This document shows, piece after piece, positions 1 through 7,123 of a stretch of DNA of 64,000 bases (position 1 is its first letter; every line of letters begins with the position of its first letter). A program made the position numbers and the translations under genes. This stretch comes from Streptomyces sp. SID12501 (GTDB lineage Bacteria > Actinomycetota > Actinomycetes > Streptomycetales > Streptomycetaceae), in contig NZ_JAAGLU010000013.1 in the NCBI RefSeq assembly GCF_010550245.1, positions 124,001 through 188,000 on the forward strand, in the 5' to 3' direction. The notes below the pieces were generated by a model. It did not search any database, was not told the DNA's origin, and worked only from the letters and a program-made list of their open reading frames with translations.

Positions 1-833
1 TGCTCGACGGTGAGCTTCTTGGCGTCGACGCGGTAGTAGGCCTGGGCGGCGGCCTGGATGCCGTAGGAGTCGCGGCCGTAGTAGTTGGTGTTGATGTAGC
101 CGGCAAGGATGTAGTCCTTGGACCTCTGTTGGTCCACCTTCAGCGAGATGACCAGTTCCTTCAGCTTGCGTGTGATGGTCTGGTCCTGCTCCAGGTAGTA
201 GTTCTTGACGTACTGCTGGGTGATCGTCGAACCACCCTGCTTGCCTTTGCCGGACAGCGTGTTGATCAGACCGCGGGTGGTGCCCTTGAGGTCGACGCCG
301 GAGTCCTTGTAGAAGGACTTGTTCTCGGCGGCGACGAAGGTCAGCTGGACCTTCTTGGGTACCTCGGACAGGTCCACGATCTCGCGGTTGACCGTGCCGG
401 TGCGAGCGAGGGCGGTGCCGTCGCTGTACTTGAAGACGTTGCTCTGCAGCTTCGCGGCGTCGTTGCCCGCGGCGGGCACGTCGATCGTCAGGTACAGCAC
501 CATGAAGGCGCCCATGCCGAGCAGCAGGAAGCCGAAGAACGCGCCGAGGACCTTCTTCCAGGTGAAGAGCCGGCGGAGAAAACTCTTACCGTCCTTACCA
601 TCCTTGCCGCCCTTGCTGTTCTTGGCGCTCTTGCCGCGCGCAGCCGCCCTGCTCGCCGCCCTGCCCCCGGTCACCGGCTCGGTCACCGGCTCGGTCGCGG
701 TCGCGAGCCCGCCCTCGGTACCGGTCTCCGCTCCGGTCCCGGTCTCGGTCGACGCATCCCCGGAGGAGCGCTTCGGCGCCGCGCGGCGGCCACCGCGATG
801 CTGCCGCGCTCGTCTCTCGTCCGCTCGTCCCAT
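1..833 (-). CDS. Class A penicillin-binding protein, N-terminal part (runs off the window)
   Basis: Bifunctional peptidoglycan glycosyltransferase/transpeptidase of the cytoplasmic membrane; only about 277 N-terminal residues lie here. From the ATG at 833 the protein has a Ser/Thr/Glu-rich and then Lys/Arg-rich cytoplasmic tail of roughly 85 residues, one membrane segment (KVLGAFFGFLLLGMGAFMVLY), and the start of a family-51 glycosyltransferase domain. Visible motifs are AAENKSFYKDSGVD (motif 1, with EN where many members have ED), GGSTITQQYVKN (motif 2), the RKLKELVISLK region and NTNYYGRDSYGIQAAAQAYY. The transpeptidase domain is outside the window. The family is clear; the particular paralogue is not. 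Confidence 0.9.
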   Translation of the reverse strand, partial: MGRADERRARQHRGGRRAAPKRSSGDASTETGTGAETGTEGGLATATEPVTEPVTGGRAASRAAARGKSAKNSKGGKDGKDGKSFLRRLFTWKKVLGAFFGFLLLGMGAFMVLYLTIDVPAAGNDAAKLQSNVFKYSDGTALARTGTVNREIVDLSEVPKKVQLTFVAAENKSFYKDSGVDLKGTTRGLINTLSGKGKQGGSTITQQYVKNYYLEQDQTITRKLKELVISLKVDQQRSKDYILAGYINTNYYGRDSYGIQAAAQAYYRVDAKKLTVE

Positions 834-1010
834 GGGTTACTTCGCTCCGCTTCCTACTTCGCACAGGTTCATGGCACAGGTCAGCTCAGAAAACTAACAC
901 CGGCGCATAAGACGACGAGCTTTCGATCCCCCTTTTTCCGGACGTGACAATCAGCACCTGCCCCACTGGAACCGACTACTGGGGGCTGCGGAAGGTTGCC
1001 GTGCACGCTA

Positions 1011-1024
1011 AAGTGATATCACTT
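1011..1024. promoter_or_regulatory. Perfect 14-bp palindrome upstream of the SPFH/RHH pair
   Basis: AAGTGATATCACTT is its own reverse complement. It lies 82 bp before the SPFH start codon. A second, imperfectly centred inverted repeat (AGAAC at 1029-1033, GTTCT at 1042-1046) follows directly. Because the second gene of the operon encodes a ribbon-helix-helix DNA-binding protein, an autorepressor operator is a reasonable inference; nothing here proves which protein binds. Confidence 0.6.
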
Positions 1025-1106
1025 AGCTAGAACGATGCTAGGTTCTGGCCGCGACGGCCAGGACAGCTCCGACAGCTATGACAACCATGAAACGGGGGCT
1101 CCACCC

Positions 1107-2036
1107 ATGACCACAGACGGCTCCACTCCGACCACCGATCCCGATGTCGATCTGCCCGACATGCCCGACCCGCAGGTCCGGGAGTTCACGGCCCACAGCA
1201 TCGGGGGCGGACTCGCACTCCTCCTCGGGCTGACCGGACTCCTGGTCGCCGTCGTCCTGTTCGCGGCCGGTTCGGTGAACCCGGGCTTCGCCGTGGGGGG
1301 TGCCGTCGTTCTCGTCGCCGCCCTCATCTCGCTGCGCGGGCTCAACACCGTGGCGCCCGGCGAGGCCCGGGTGGTCCAGCTCTTCGGGCGGTACCGGGGG
1401 ACGATCCGGCAGGACGGGCTGCGCTGGGTGAACCCGTTCACCTCGCGCACGAAGATCTCGACCCGGGTCCGTAACCACGAAACGGCCGTCCTCAAGGTCA
1501 ACGACGCCTACGGCAACCCGATCGAGCTCGCCTCGGTCGTGGTCTGGAAGGTCAAGGACACCGCGCAGGCGTCGTTCGAGGTGGACAACTACATCGAGTT
1601 CGTCGCCACCCAGACCGAGGCGGCCGTCCGGCACATCGCCATCGAGTACCCGTACGACGCCCACGAGGAGGACGGGCTCTCGCTGCGCGGCAACGCCGAG
1701 GAGATCACCGAGAAGCTGGCCGTCGAGCTGCACGCGCGCGTGGCGGCGGCCGGCGTGCACATCATCGAGTCCCGCTTCACCCACCTCGCGTACGCTCCCG
1801 AGATCGCCTCGGCGATGCTTCAGCGGCAGCAGGCGGGGGCGGTCGTCGCGGCGCGGCGGCTGATCGTCGACGGCGCGGTGGGGATGGTCGAGGCCGCACT
1901 GGCCCGGATCGCCGAGCAGGACATCGTGGAGCTGGACTCCGAACGGAAGGCGGCGATGGTGTCGAACCTGCTGGTGGTGCTGTGCGGCGACCGTGCGGTG
2001 CAGCCGGTCATGAACACGGGGTCCCTGTACCAGTGA
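1107..2036 (+). CDS. SPFH/Band 7 domain membrane protein
   Basis: A 309-residue protein of the stomatin/prohibitin/flotillin/HflK (SPFH) family, thought to organise membrane microdomains or scaffold membrane proteases. After an acidic head there are two close hydrophobic segments (about residues 32-75, GGGLALLLGLTGLLVAVVLF and the FAVGGAVVLVAALISL region), then the Band 7 domain starting at VAPGEARVVQLFGRYRGTIR and ending near LAYAPEIASAMLQRQQAGAVVAA. I chose the ATG at 1107 (MTTDGSTPTT); an upstream ATG at 1035 would only add low-complexity residues across the promoter region. The stop overlaps the GTG of the next gene, so the two are probably translated together. Confidence 0.9.
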   Translation: MTTDGSTPTTDPDVDLPDMPDPQVREFTAHSIGGGLALLLGLTGLLVAVVLFAAGSVNPGFAVGGAVVLVAALISLRGLNTVAPGEARVVQLFGRYRGTIRQDGLRWVNPFTSRTKISTRVRNHETAVLKVNDAYGNPIELASVVVWKVKDTAQASFEVDNYIEFVATQTEAAVRHIAIEYPYDAHEEDGLSLRGNAEEITEKLAVELHARVAAAGVHIIESRFTHLAYAPEIASAMLQRQQAGAVVAARRLIVDGAVGMVEAALARIAEQDIVELDSERKAAMVSNLLVVLCGDRAVQPVMNTGSLYQ

Positions 2037-2311
2037 GCGATCCCTCCGGGGGTTCGGCCGCCGAGAACCCCGAACGCCCCGCGCGTCGGCCGCAGCAGCA
2101 ACGCAAGCAGGTGCTGCTGCGGCTGGACCCCGCCGTGCACGACGCGCTGGCCCGGTGGGCCGGGGACGAGCTGCGCTCGGCCAACGCGCAGATCGAGTTC
2201 GTGCTGCGGCGGGCGCTGGCGGAGGCCGGTCGGCTGCCTGGAGAGACGGGACCCATCCCGCGCCGTGGGCGGCCACCCGGGGGCTCCGCCCCCAGACCCC
2301 CGTCGGCCTGA
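2033..2311 (+). CDS. Ribbon-helix-helix (Arc-type) DNA-binding protein
   Basis: A 92-residue protein starting at the GTG at 2033, overlapping the SPFH stop by four bases (GTGA). The core RKQVLLRLDPAVHDALARWA followed by DELRSANAQIEFVLRRALAEAG is a typical Arc/MetJ-type fold: a basic beta strand, then two helices with the SxNAQIExxLR signature. In Streptomyces this kind of gene follows SPFH genes; an autoregulatory role through the palindrome at 1011-1024 is inferred. The last ~15 residues (GRPPGGSAPRPPSA) are encoded by a GGGGGC-TCC-GCCCCC palindrome at 2279-2293, so the native C-terminus has probably been replaced by a dispersed repeat. Confidence 0.85.
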   Translation: MSDPSGGSAAENPERPARRPQQQRKQVLLRLDPAVHDALARWAGDELRSANAQIEFVLRRALAEAGRLPGETGPIPRRGRPPGGSAPRPPSA

Positions 2312-2348
2312 AGGGCCTCGTCCTCAAACTCCCCCAGAGGGGGGACCC

Positions 2349-2375
2349 CCGGACGGGCTGGATATGCCCGTCCGG
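2349..2375 (+). terminator. Hairpin terminator of the SPFH/RHH operon
   Basis: CCGGACGGGC (2349-2358) pairs perfectly with GCCCGTCCGG (2366-2375) around a 7-base loop. It lies just after another GC-rich run (CTCCCCC-AGA-GGGGGG). There is no T tract, as is usual in Streptomyces. This composite looks like one of the dispersed 3'-end palindromes of the genus. Confidence 0.6.
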
Positions 2376-2490
2376 CGTCGCGAGGGTGACCCGACGCCGG
2401 GGGCCCGTCCCGCGAAGGCCCCCGGTGACAGAACCGTGACAATCGGCTCCCACCTGCGCACTCGCGTGCCCGGCCGCCCCTCCCCATGAT

Positions 2491-2536
2491 CTATACACGG
2501 CACGTATACACACCACGTATACCCCGTGCGTATAGT
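2491..2536 (+). promoter_or_regulatory. 13-bp-period TATA array: promoter and likely operator of the PadR operon
   Basis: (C/G)TATA(C/G) hexamers start at 2491, 2504, 2517 and 2530, exactly 13 bp apart; the two middle ones are the palindrome GTATAC and each unit is followed by a C/A-rich spacer (ACGGCAC, ACACCAC, CCCGTGC). The last unit contains TATAGT (2531-2536), a good -10 box that would place transcription start at about the A of the ATG at 2544, implying a leaderless mRNA. PadR proteins usually repress their own operon, so the array is the obvious binding site, by inference. Confidence 0.7.
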
Positions 2537-2543
2537 CCTCCCC

Positions 2544-3071
2544 ATGTCCATCGGTCACACCCTTCTGGGACTCCTGGAGTCCGGCCCCCGACACGGTTAC
2601 GACCTGAAGCGGGCCTTCGACGAGAAGTTCGGTCAGGATCGCCCGCTGCACTACGGGCAGGTCTACGCGACGATGTCCCGGCTGCTGAAGCACGGGCTCG
2701 TCGAGGTCGACGGGGTCGAGTCCGGCGACGGGCCCGAGCGCAAGCGGTACGCGATCACCGACGCCGGGATCACCGACGTGGAGCAGTGGCTCGCGACGCC
2801 CGAGAAACCCGAGCCGTATCTGCAGTCGACCCTCTACACCAAGGTCGTCCTCGCGCTGCTCACGCACCGGAACGCCGCTGACATCCTCGACACCCAGCGC
2901 GCCGAGCACCTGCGGATGATGCGCATCCTCACCGACCGCAAGCGCCGGGGCGACCTCGCCGACCAGCTCGTCTGCGACCACGCCCTGTTCCACCTCGAAG
3001 CCGATCTGCGCTGGCTGGAACTGACCGCCGCGCGCCTCGACAAACTCGCTCTGGCGGTGACGTCCCGATGA
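2544..3071 (+). CDS. PadR family transcriptional regulator
   Basis: A 175-residue regulator. The N-terminal winged helix (MSIGHTLLGLLESGPRHGYD, then HYGQVYATMSRLLKHGLVEV and RKRYAITDAG) is the PadR signature; the C-terminal half is the helical dimerisation (Vir_act_alpha_C) region. I start it at the ATG at 2544; the frame opens at 2526, but 2544 gives the standard PadR N-terminus and sits about 7 bases after a TATAGT -10 box. There is no ribosome-binding site because the transcript is probably leaderless. The stop overlaps the ABC ATPase ATG (ATGA at 3068), so it heads a three-gene operon and presumably represses it in response to a compound exported by the transporter. Confidence 0.9.
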   Translation: MSIGHTLLGLLESGPRHGYDLKRAFDEKFGQDRPLHYGQVYATMSRLLKHGLVEVDGVESGDGPERKRYAITDAGITDVEQWLATPEKPEPYLQSTLYTKVVLALLTHRNAADILDTQRAEHLRMMRILTDRKRRGDLADQLVCDHALFHLEADLRWLELTAARLDKLALAVTSR

Positions 3072-3769
3072 CCTCTCCGAAGACCGCTCCTCCCGGTTCC
3101 CTGCTCGTCGCGAGCGAGCTGCGCAAGGCCTACGGCCCGACCAACGCGCTCGACGGCGCCGAGTTCTCGATCCACCCCGGCGAGGTCGTCGCCGTGATGG
3201 GCCCGTCCGGGTCCGGCAAGTCGACCCTGCTGCACTGTCTCGCCGGGATCGTGCCGCCCGACTCGGGGTCCATCACGTACAACGGGCGCGAGATGGCCGG
3301 CATGAGCGACGGGCAGCGGAGTCAGCTGCGGCGCACCGAGTTCGGGTTCGTGTTCCAGTTCGGGCAACTCGTGCCGGAGCTCACCTGCGTCGAGAACGTC
3401 GCGCTCCCGCTGCGCCTGAACGGGACCTCCCGCAAGGAGGCCGAGCGGACCGCGCTGTCCTGGATGGAGCGGCTGGAGGTCGACGACCTCAAGGGCAAGC
3501 GGCCCGGCGAGGTGTCCGGTGGGCAGGGTCAACGGGTGGCTGTCGCAAGGGCGTTGGTCACCAGCCCGCGGGTGCTGTTCGCCGACGAGCCCACCGGCGC
3601 CCTCGACTCGCTCAACGGCGAGCGCGTGATGGAGCTGCTCACCGAGGCGGCCAGGTCGACCAACGCCGCCGTCGTGCTCGTCACGCACGAGGCACGCGTG
3701 GCCGCCTACTCGGACCGCGAGATCGTCGTACGGGACGGGAAGTCGCGGGACATGGAGCGCGTCGTATGA
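3068..3769 (+). CDS. ABC transporter ATP-binding protein (MacB/LolD type)
   Basis: A 233-residue nucleotide-binding subunit. Walker A is GPSGSGKST, the Q-loop lies in FVFQFGQLVPELT, the signature is VSGGQGQRVAVARAL, Walker B is VLFADEPTGALDS and the H-loop is VLVTHEARV. The DEPTGALDS form and the small size are typical of ATPases that work with FtsX/MacB-like permeases. It overlaps both neighbours by four bases (ATGA at 3068 and 3766) and is therefore translationally coupled to PadR and the permease. Substrate unknown; a role in drug or antimicrobial-peptide export or envelope lipoprotein handling is likely from family and context. Confidence 0.93.
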   Translation: MTSPKTAPPGSLLVASELRKAYGPTNALDGAEFSIHPGEVVAVMGPSGSGKSTLLHCLAGIVPPDSGSITYNGREMAGMSDGQRSQLRRTEFGFVFQFGQLVPELTCVENVALPLRLNGTSRKEAERTALSWMERLEVDDLKGKRPGEVSGGQGQRVAVARALVTSPRVLFADEPTGALDSLNGERVMELLTEAARSTNAAVVLVTHEARVAAYSDREIVVRDGKSRDMERVV

Positions 3770-6132
3770 GCGCTCGATGGGGGCACCTCCCGCGCGAGCG
3801 AAGCCGAGCGTGGGGGAGGACGAGGGACCTGGGCATGGGGGTCCGGTTCGCCTTCACGGGCGGGCGCGAGGGCTGGGGGCGGGTCCTACTGACGGCCGTC
3901 GGGGTCGGGCTCGGGGTGGCACTGCTGCTGCTGACGACCGCCATCCCGAGCGCCCTGTCGGCCCGGGGTGAACGCGGGAGCGCCCGGACGAACATCATGT
4001 ACGTCGACAAGCAGATGCCGAAGGCCGACAACACGCTGATCGTCGCGAGCGTCGACACAACCTTCCGCACGGACGACATACACGGGCGGGAGCTGGAACC
4101 CGAGGGGGTACGAGCGCCCCTGCCGCCGGGGATCGACGGTTTTCCCTCGGTCGGGGAGATGTACGTCTCGCCCGCTCTCGAACGGCTGCTGAAGTCCGGC
4201 GAGGGCAAGGTGCTGCGGGAGCGGCTGTCGGACCGGATCGTCGGCACCATCGGCGACACCGGGCTCCTCGGCCCGGCCGAACTCTCCTTCTACCGGGGTG
4301 GCGAGGGCCTCGAAGAGCACTTCGATGTCGGTGTGGTGACGCGGATCAACCGGTTCGGGGAGCTGCATCCGTCGTCCGAGGGGATGGACCCCATCCTGAT
4401 CCTGCTCACCCTCGTCGTCTTCGTGGTGCTGCTGATGCCGGTCGGCGTCTTCATCGCCACGGCCGTACGGTTCGGCGGTGAGCGGCGCGACCGGCGGCTG
4501 GCCGCGCTGCGGCTGGTGGGCGCCGACGGCGGGATGACCCGGCGGATCGCCGCGGGCGAAGCGTTCGCGGGTGCCACGATCGGGCTCGTCTTCGGCAGCG
4601 TCTTCTTCCTGATCGGCCGTCAGGCCGCGGGCTACATCGCCGTCCTCGACATGAGCGTGTTCCCCAGTGACCTGAATCCGGCGCCCGCGCTGGCCGTCCT
4701 GGTCGCGGTCGCCGTGCCGTTGGCCGCCGTGCTGGTCACCCTGTTCGCGCTGCGCGGTGTGGTGATCGAGCCGCTCGGCGTGGTGCGTACGGCCCGGCCT
4801 CCGCGCCGTCGGCTGTGGTGGCGGCTGCTGCTGCCGCTGGGCGGGGTCGCGGCGCTCTCCCCCATGATCGGGCAGGGCGACAGCGCCGGGCAGTTCAACG
4901 ACGTCCTTGTCATCATCGGTGTCTCGTTGCTGCTCATCGGGGTCACCGCGCTCCTGCCCTGGGTTGTCGAGGCAGTGGTCGCCCGGCTCGGCTCCGGCGG
5001 GCTCTCCTGGCAACTGGCCGTCCGGCGGCTCCAGTTGAGCAGCGGTTCGGCGGCCCGCATGGTGAACGGCATCGCGGTGGCGGTGGCAGGTGCGATCGCG
5101 CTGCAGATATTCTTCGCCGGGGTCTCCGGCGCCTACACGACCGCGTCGGACCAGCACCTCGACCGGGCCCAGATGGAGTTCAGCGTTCCCGACAACGTCT
5201 CGCCGGCCTCGGCGGCCCAGGAACTCACCGGCGCCAAGGGCGTACGGAAGATCACCATGATCTCCTTCGCCTCGCTCGGCGAGAAGGCCAAGTCCTCGGA
5301 AAGCTACGTCGAGGTGACCATCGGCGACTGCGCGACACTGCGTGAGGTGGGCCATCTGCCCTCGTGCCACGACGGCGACGTCTTCACCGTGCGGGGCGCC
5401 GAGTACGACACGGAGACGCCCCGACTGGTCAAGCCGGGCCGGGAGTTGTGGATCAGCCCGACCGCCACCCGGACGACGAAGCCGTCGGTCGCCTGGACGG
5501 TACCGGCAGGCCTCAAGCAGGCCGGCGTGCGCGAGGACCCGTCCGGGGCCAAGCGCGGCGGCATCCTGGCCACTCCGGGCGCCATTCCCGAGGAGACCGT
5601 CGCGGAGGCCGCCGGACAGATCTTCATCGGCCTCGACCCCGAGGTGGCGGACGCCCCCGACCGGGTCCGCAACGCGGCGGCGCGGATCGACCCCCTCACG
5701 GAGCCCTACACCTGGACGTCGAGCAACCGCACCAAGCAGTTCAACTCGATCCGCACCGGACTGTTCGTCGGCGCCACCTGTGTCCTGCTGCTGATCGGGG
5801 TGAGCCTGCTGGTCTCCCAGCTGGAGCAGCTGCGCGAGCGGCGGAAGCTGCTGTCGTCCCTGGTCGCCTTCGGCACCCGGCGGCGCACGCTGAGCCTGTC
5901 GGTGCTGTGGCAGACGGCGATCCCGATCGGACTGGGGCTCGTGCTGTCGTCGGTGGTGGGACTGACCCTGGGCGTCGTCCTGCTGAAGATGACGAGCAGG
6001 TCGATCGGCATCGACTGGGCCGCCGTACTGACGATGACCGGCATCGGCGCGGGCGTGTCGCTGCTGGTGACGGTGCTGAGTCTGCCGCCGCTGCTGCGGC
6101 TGATGCGGCCGGAGGGCCTGCGCACGGAGTAG
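3766..6132 (+). CDS. FtsX-like ABC transporter permease
   Basis: A 788-residue permease with the duplicated FtsX architecture. One membrane segment near residue 45 (VLLTAVGVGLGVALLLLTTA) is followed by an extracytoplasmic domain, a cluster of membrane helices at about residues 200-385, a second extracytoplasmic domain (about 460-650) and three C-terminal helices. FtsX domains sit around IATAVRFGGERRDRRLAALRLVGAD and LEQLRERRKLLSSLVAFGTRRRTL. It starts inside the ATPase stop codon. Its first ~20 residues are encoded by a repeat-like sequence (3786-3819), so the recognisable permease sequence begins only at MGVRFAFTGGREGWGRV (ATG at 3835). Confidence 0.9.
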   Translation: MSARWGHLPRERSRAWGRTRDLGMGVRFAFTGGREGWGRVLLTAVGVGLGVALLLLTTAIPSALSARGERGSARTNIMYVDKQMPKADNTLIVASVDTTFRTDDIHGRELEPEGVRAPLPPGIDGFPSVGEMYVSPALERLLKSGEGKVLRERLSDRIVGTIGDTGLLGPAELSFYRGGEGLEEHFDVGVVTRINRFGELHPSSEGMDPILILLTLVVFVVLLMPVGVFIATAVRFGGERRDRRLAALRLVGADGGMTRRIAAGEAFAGATIGLVFGSVFFLIGRQAAGYIAVLDMSVFPSDLNPAPALAVLVAVAVPLAAVLVTLFALRGVVIEPLGVVRTARPPRRRLWWRLLLPLGGVAALSPMIGQGDSAGQFNDVLVIIGVSLLLIGVTALLPWVVEAVVARLGSGGLSWQLAVRRLQLSSGSAARMVNGIAVAVAGAIALQIFFAGVSGAYTTASDQHLDRAQMEFSVPDNVSPASAAQELTGAKGVRKITMISFASLGEKAKSSESYVEVTIGDCATLREVGHLPSCHDGDVFTVRGAEYDTETPRLVKPGRELWISPTATRTTKPSVAWTVPAGLKQAGVREDPSGAKRGGILATPGAIPEETVAEAAGQIFIGLDPEVADAPDRVRNAAARIDPLTEPYTWTSSNRTKQFNSIRTGLFVGATCVLLLIGVSLLVSQLEQLRERRKLLSSLVAFGTRRRTLSLSVLWQTAIPIGLGLVLSSVVGLTLGVVLLKMTSRSIGIDWAAVLTMTGIGAGVSLLVTVLSLPPLLRLMRPEGLRTE
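3786..3819. repeat. GC-rich imperfect palindrome inside the permease 5' end
   Basis: CCTCCCGCGC at the left and GCGTGGGGGAGG at the right form an imperfect hairpin. This GGGGGCACCTCCC...GGGGGAGG layout resembles dispersed intergenic palindromes of Streptomyces. Here it lies within the first 20 codons of the permease and stays in frame. Confidence 0.5.
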
Positions 6133-6186
6133 AACCTCCCGCGCACACCCACCGCCCGCCCACCGCACGGGCCCACGGGCCCACGG

Positions 6187-6222
6187 GCCCCTCCCCCGGA
6201 CCTCGGTCTCCTGGGGAGGGGC
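6187..6222. terminator. Bidirectional terminator between convergent genes
   Basis: GCCCCTCCCC (6187-6196) and GGGGAGGGGC (6213-6222) form a perfect 10-bp stem with a 16-base loop. It sits between the permease (+) and the roadblock operon (-), which converge. Just beyond it, CTGGTCAG occurs three times in tandem (6245-6268), the last copy carrying the stop codon of the next gene. Confidence 0.7.
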
Positions 6223-6264
6223 TCGTCCGCGTTCCGATCGGCGGCTGGTCAGCTGGTCAGCTGG

Positions 6265-6678
6265 TCAGAGGCTGTACTCCTTGACCACCCGCCGTACCTG
6301 GGCGAAGAGCATTCCGACGTTGACGGCCTTGCGGCAGACGACCACGGCGACGACGTCCTGCTGCTCGTTCAGCCGCACGAACAGGTGAGTGAGGTTCTCG
6401 CTGTTGACGAGGATCTCCTGGAAGAAGTGCTGGTCGCTGGGAGTGCCCCGCCGTTCCTTGAACACGTCCTCGATCATCACGACCGTACGGCCCTGGAACA
6501 GGTCGAGGGTCGCGCCCGCCAGCAGGTCGAGGACCTCCGGCGGATGGTTGTCGATCGTCTCGTACGAGAGCAGCATCCCGGTGGACATGTCGACCACCCC
6601 CGACGCGACACACTCGGGGGCATCGGTACGGAGTGCCTTGACCAGGCTCATGACCTGGTCGGAGAAGCCTGTGGTCAT
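6265..6678 (-). CDS. Roadblock/LC7-like small protein
   Basis: A protein of about 137 residues, last in a three-gene minus-strand operon with another roadblock protein and a DUF4388 protein. The pattern ECVASGVVDMSTGMLLS, then NLTHLFVRLNEQQDVVAVVVCRK and a C-terminal helix, fits a roadblock/longin-type alpha-beta fold, although it is more divergent than its neighbour. Roadblock proteins often act as GTPase partners or signalling scaffolds in Streptomyces; no GTPase gene is present here. I chose the ATG at 6678 (GGGGA eight bases upstream); a GTG at 6705, overlapping the preceding stop, and an ATG at 6693 are alternatives. Confidence 0.65.
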   Translation of the reverse strand: MTTGFSDQVMSLVKALRTDAPECVASGVVDMSTGMLLSYETIDNHPPEVLDLLAGATLDLFQGRTVVMIEDVFKERRGTPSDQHFFQEILVNSENLTHLFVRLNEQQDVVAVVVCRKAVNVGMLFAQVRRVVKEYSL

Positions 6679-6701
6679 GCGTTTCGTCCCCATCCTTTCC
6701 T

Positions 6702-7100
6702 TCACGCTCCTTCGGTCGCCACGACGGGGTCCGCCGCGGTGAGGATCGAGCCGATACGGCGCAGCGCCGGCTGGGTCGCGCGGTGCAGCTGGTCCAGGTC
6801 GACACCCTCGTCGCCGAGTACGACCATCAGCGCGGTGTCCCCGACCGCGTAGAACGCGGCACAGCCCTGGCTGCCGTAGGTGACCGTCCGGCGCAGGGTG
6901 CCCCGTCCGGTCGCCTGGGCGGCCCGGCGGGCGAGGCCGAGTCCCGCGGCGGCGATGGCGGCGAGGCCCTCGGGGTCGATCGACGCGGCGGTGTCCGCCG
7001 CTATGAGCAGTCCGTCGGTCGCGGCTATCGCCGTGTCGGTGATTCCGTCCACCTTTTCGCGCAGGTCGCGCATTTCCATGGCCAGCGCTTTGTGGTCCAT
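6702..7100 (-). CDS. Roadblock/LC7 domain protein
   Basis: A 132-residue protein. TDTAIAATDGLLIAADTAASIDPEGLAAIAAAGLGLARRAAQATGRG is a clear roadblock/LC7 signature, here split by a helix: a strand-turn-strand that starts with 'vtd..iaatDGLLIAAD', then a helix ending in ALxxAAGLGLARR. The second half (RRTVTYGSQGCAAFYAVGDTALMVVLGDEG) supplies the remaining strands. The ATG at 7100 has AGGGGAG upstream. It lies between the DUF4388 gene and the more divergent roadblock gene and is close enough to share their transcript. Function is unknown beyond likely membership of a GTPase- or kinase-linked signalling module. Confidence 0.85.
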   Translation of the reverse strand: MDHKALAMEMRDLREKVDGITDTAIAATDGLLIAADTAASIDPEGLAAIAAAGLGLARRAAQATGRGTLRRTVTYGSQGCAAFYAVGDTALMVVLGDEGVDLDQLHRATQPALRRIGSILTAADPVVATEGA

Positions 7101-7123
7101 GTATTCAACTCCCCTATGGGCTT

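Noticed and set aside
1038..2993. Long minus-strand open frame (651 codons) opposite the SPFH, RHH and PadR genes
   Set aside because: It is antisense to three well-supported genes and has the Arg/Gly/Asp-rich composition of high-GC shadow frames.
3886..6168. 760-codon minus-strand open frame opposite the permease
   Set aside because: Shadow of the FtsX permease; the composition is Gln/Arg/Gly/Asp-rich and no domain is visible.
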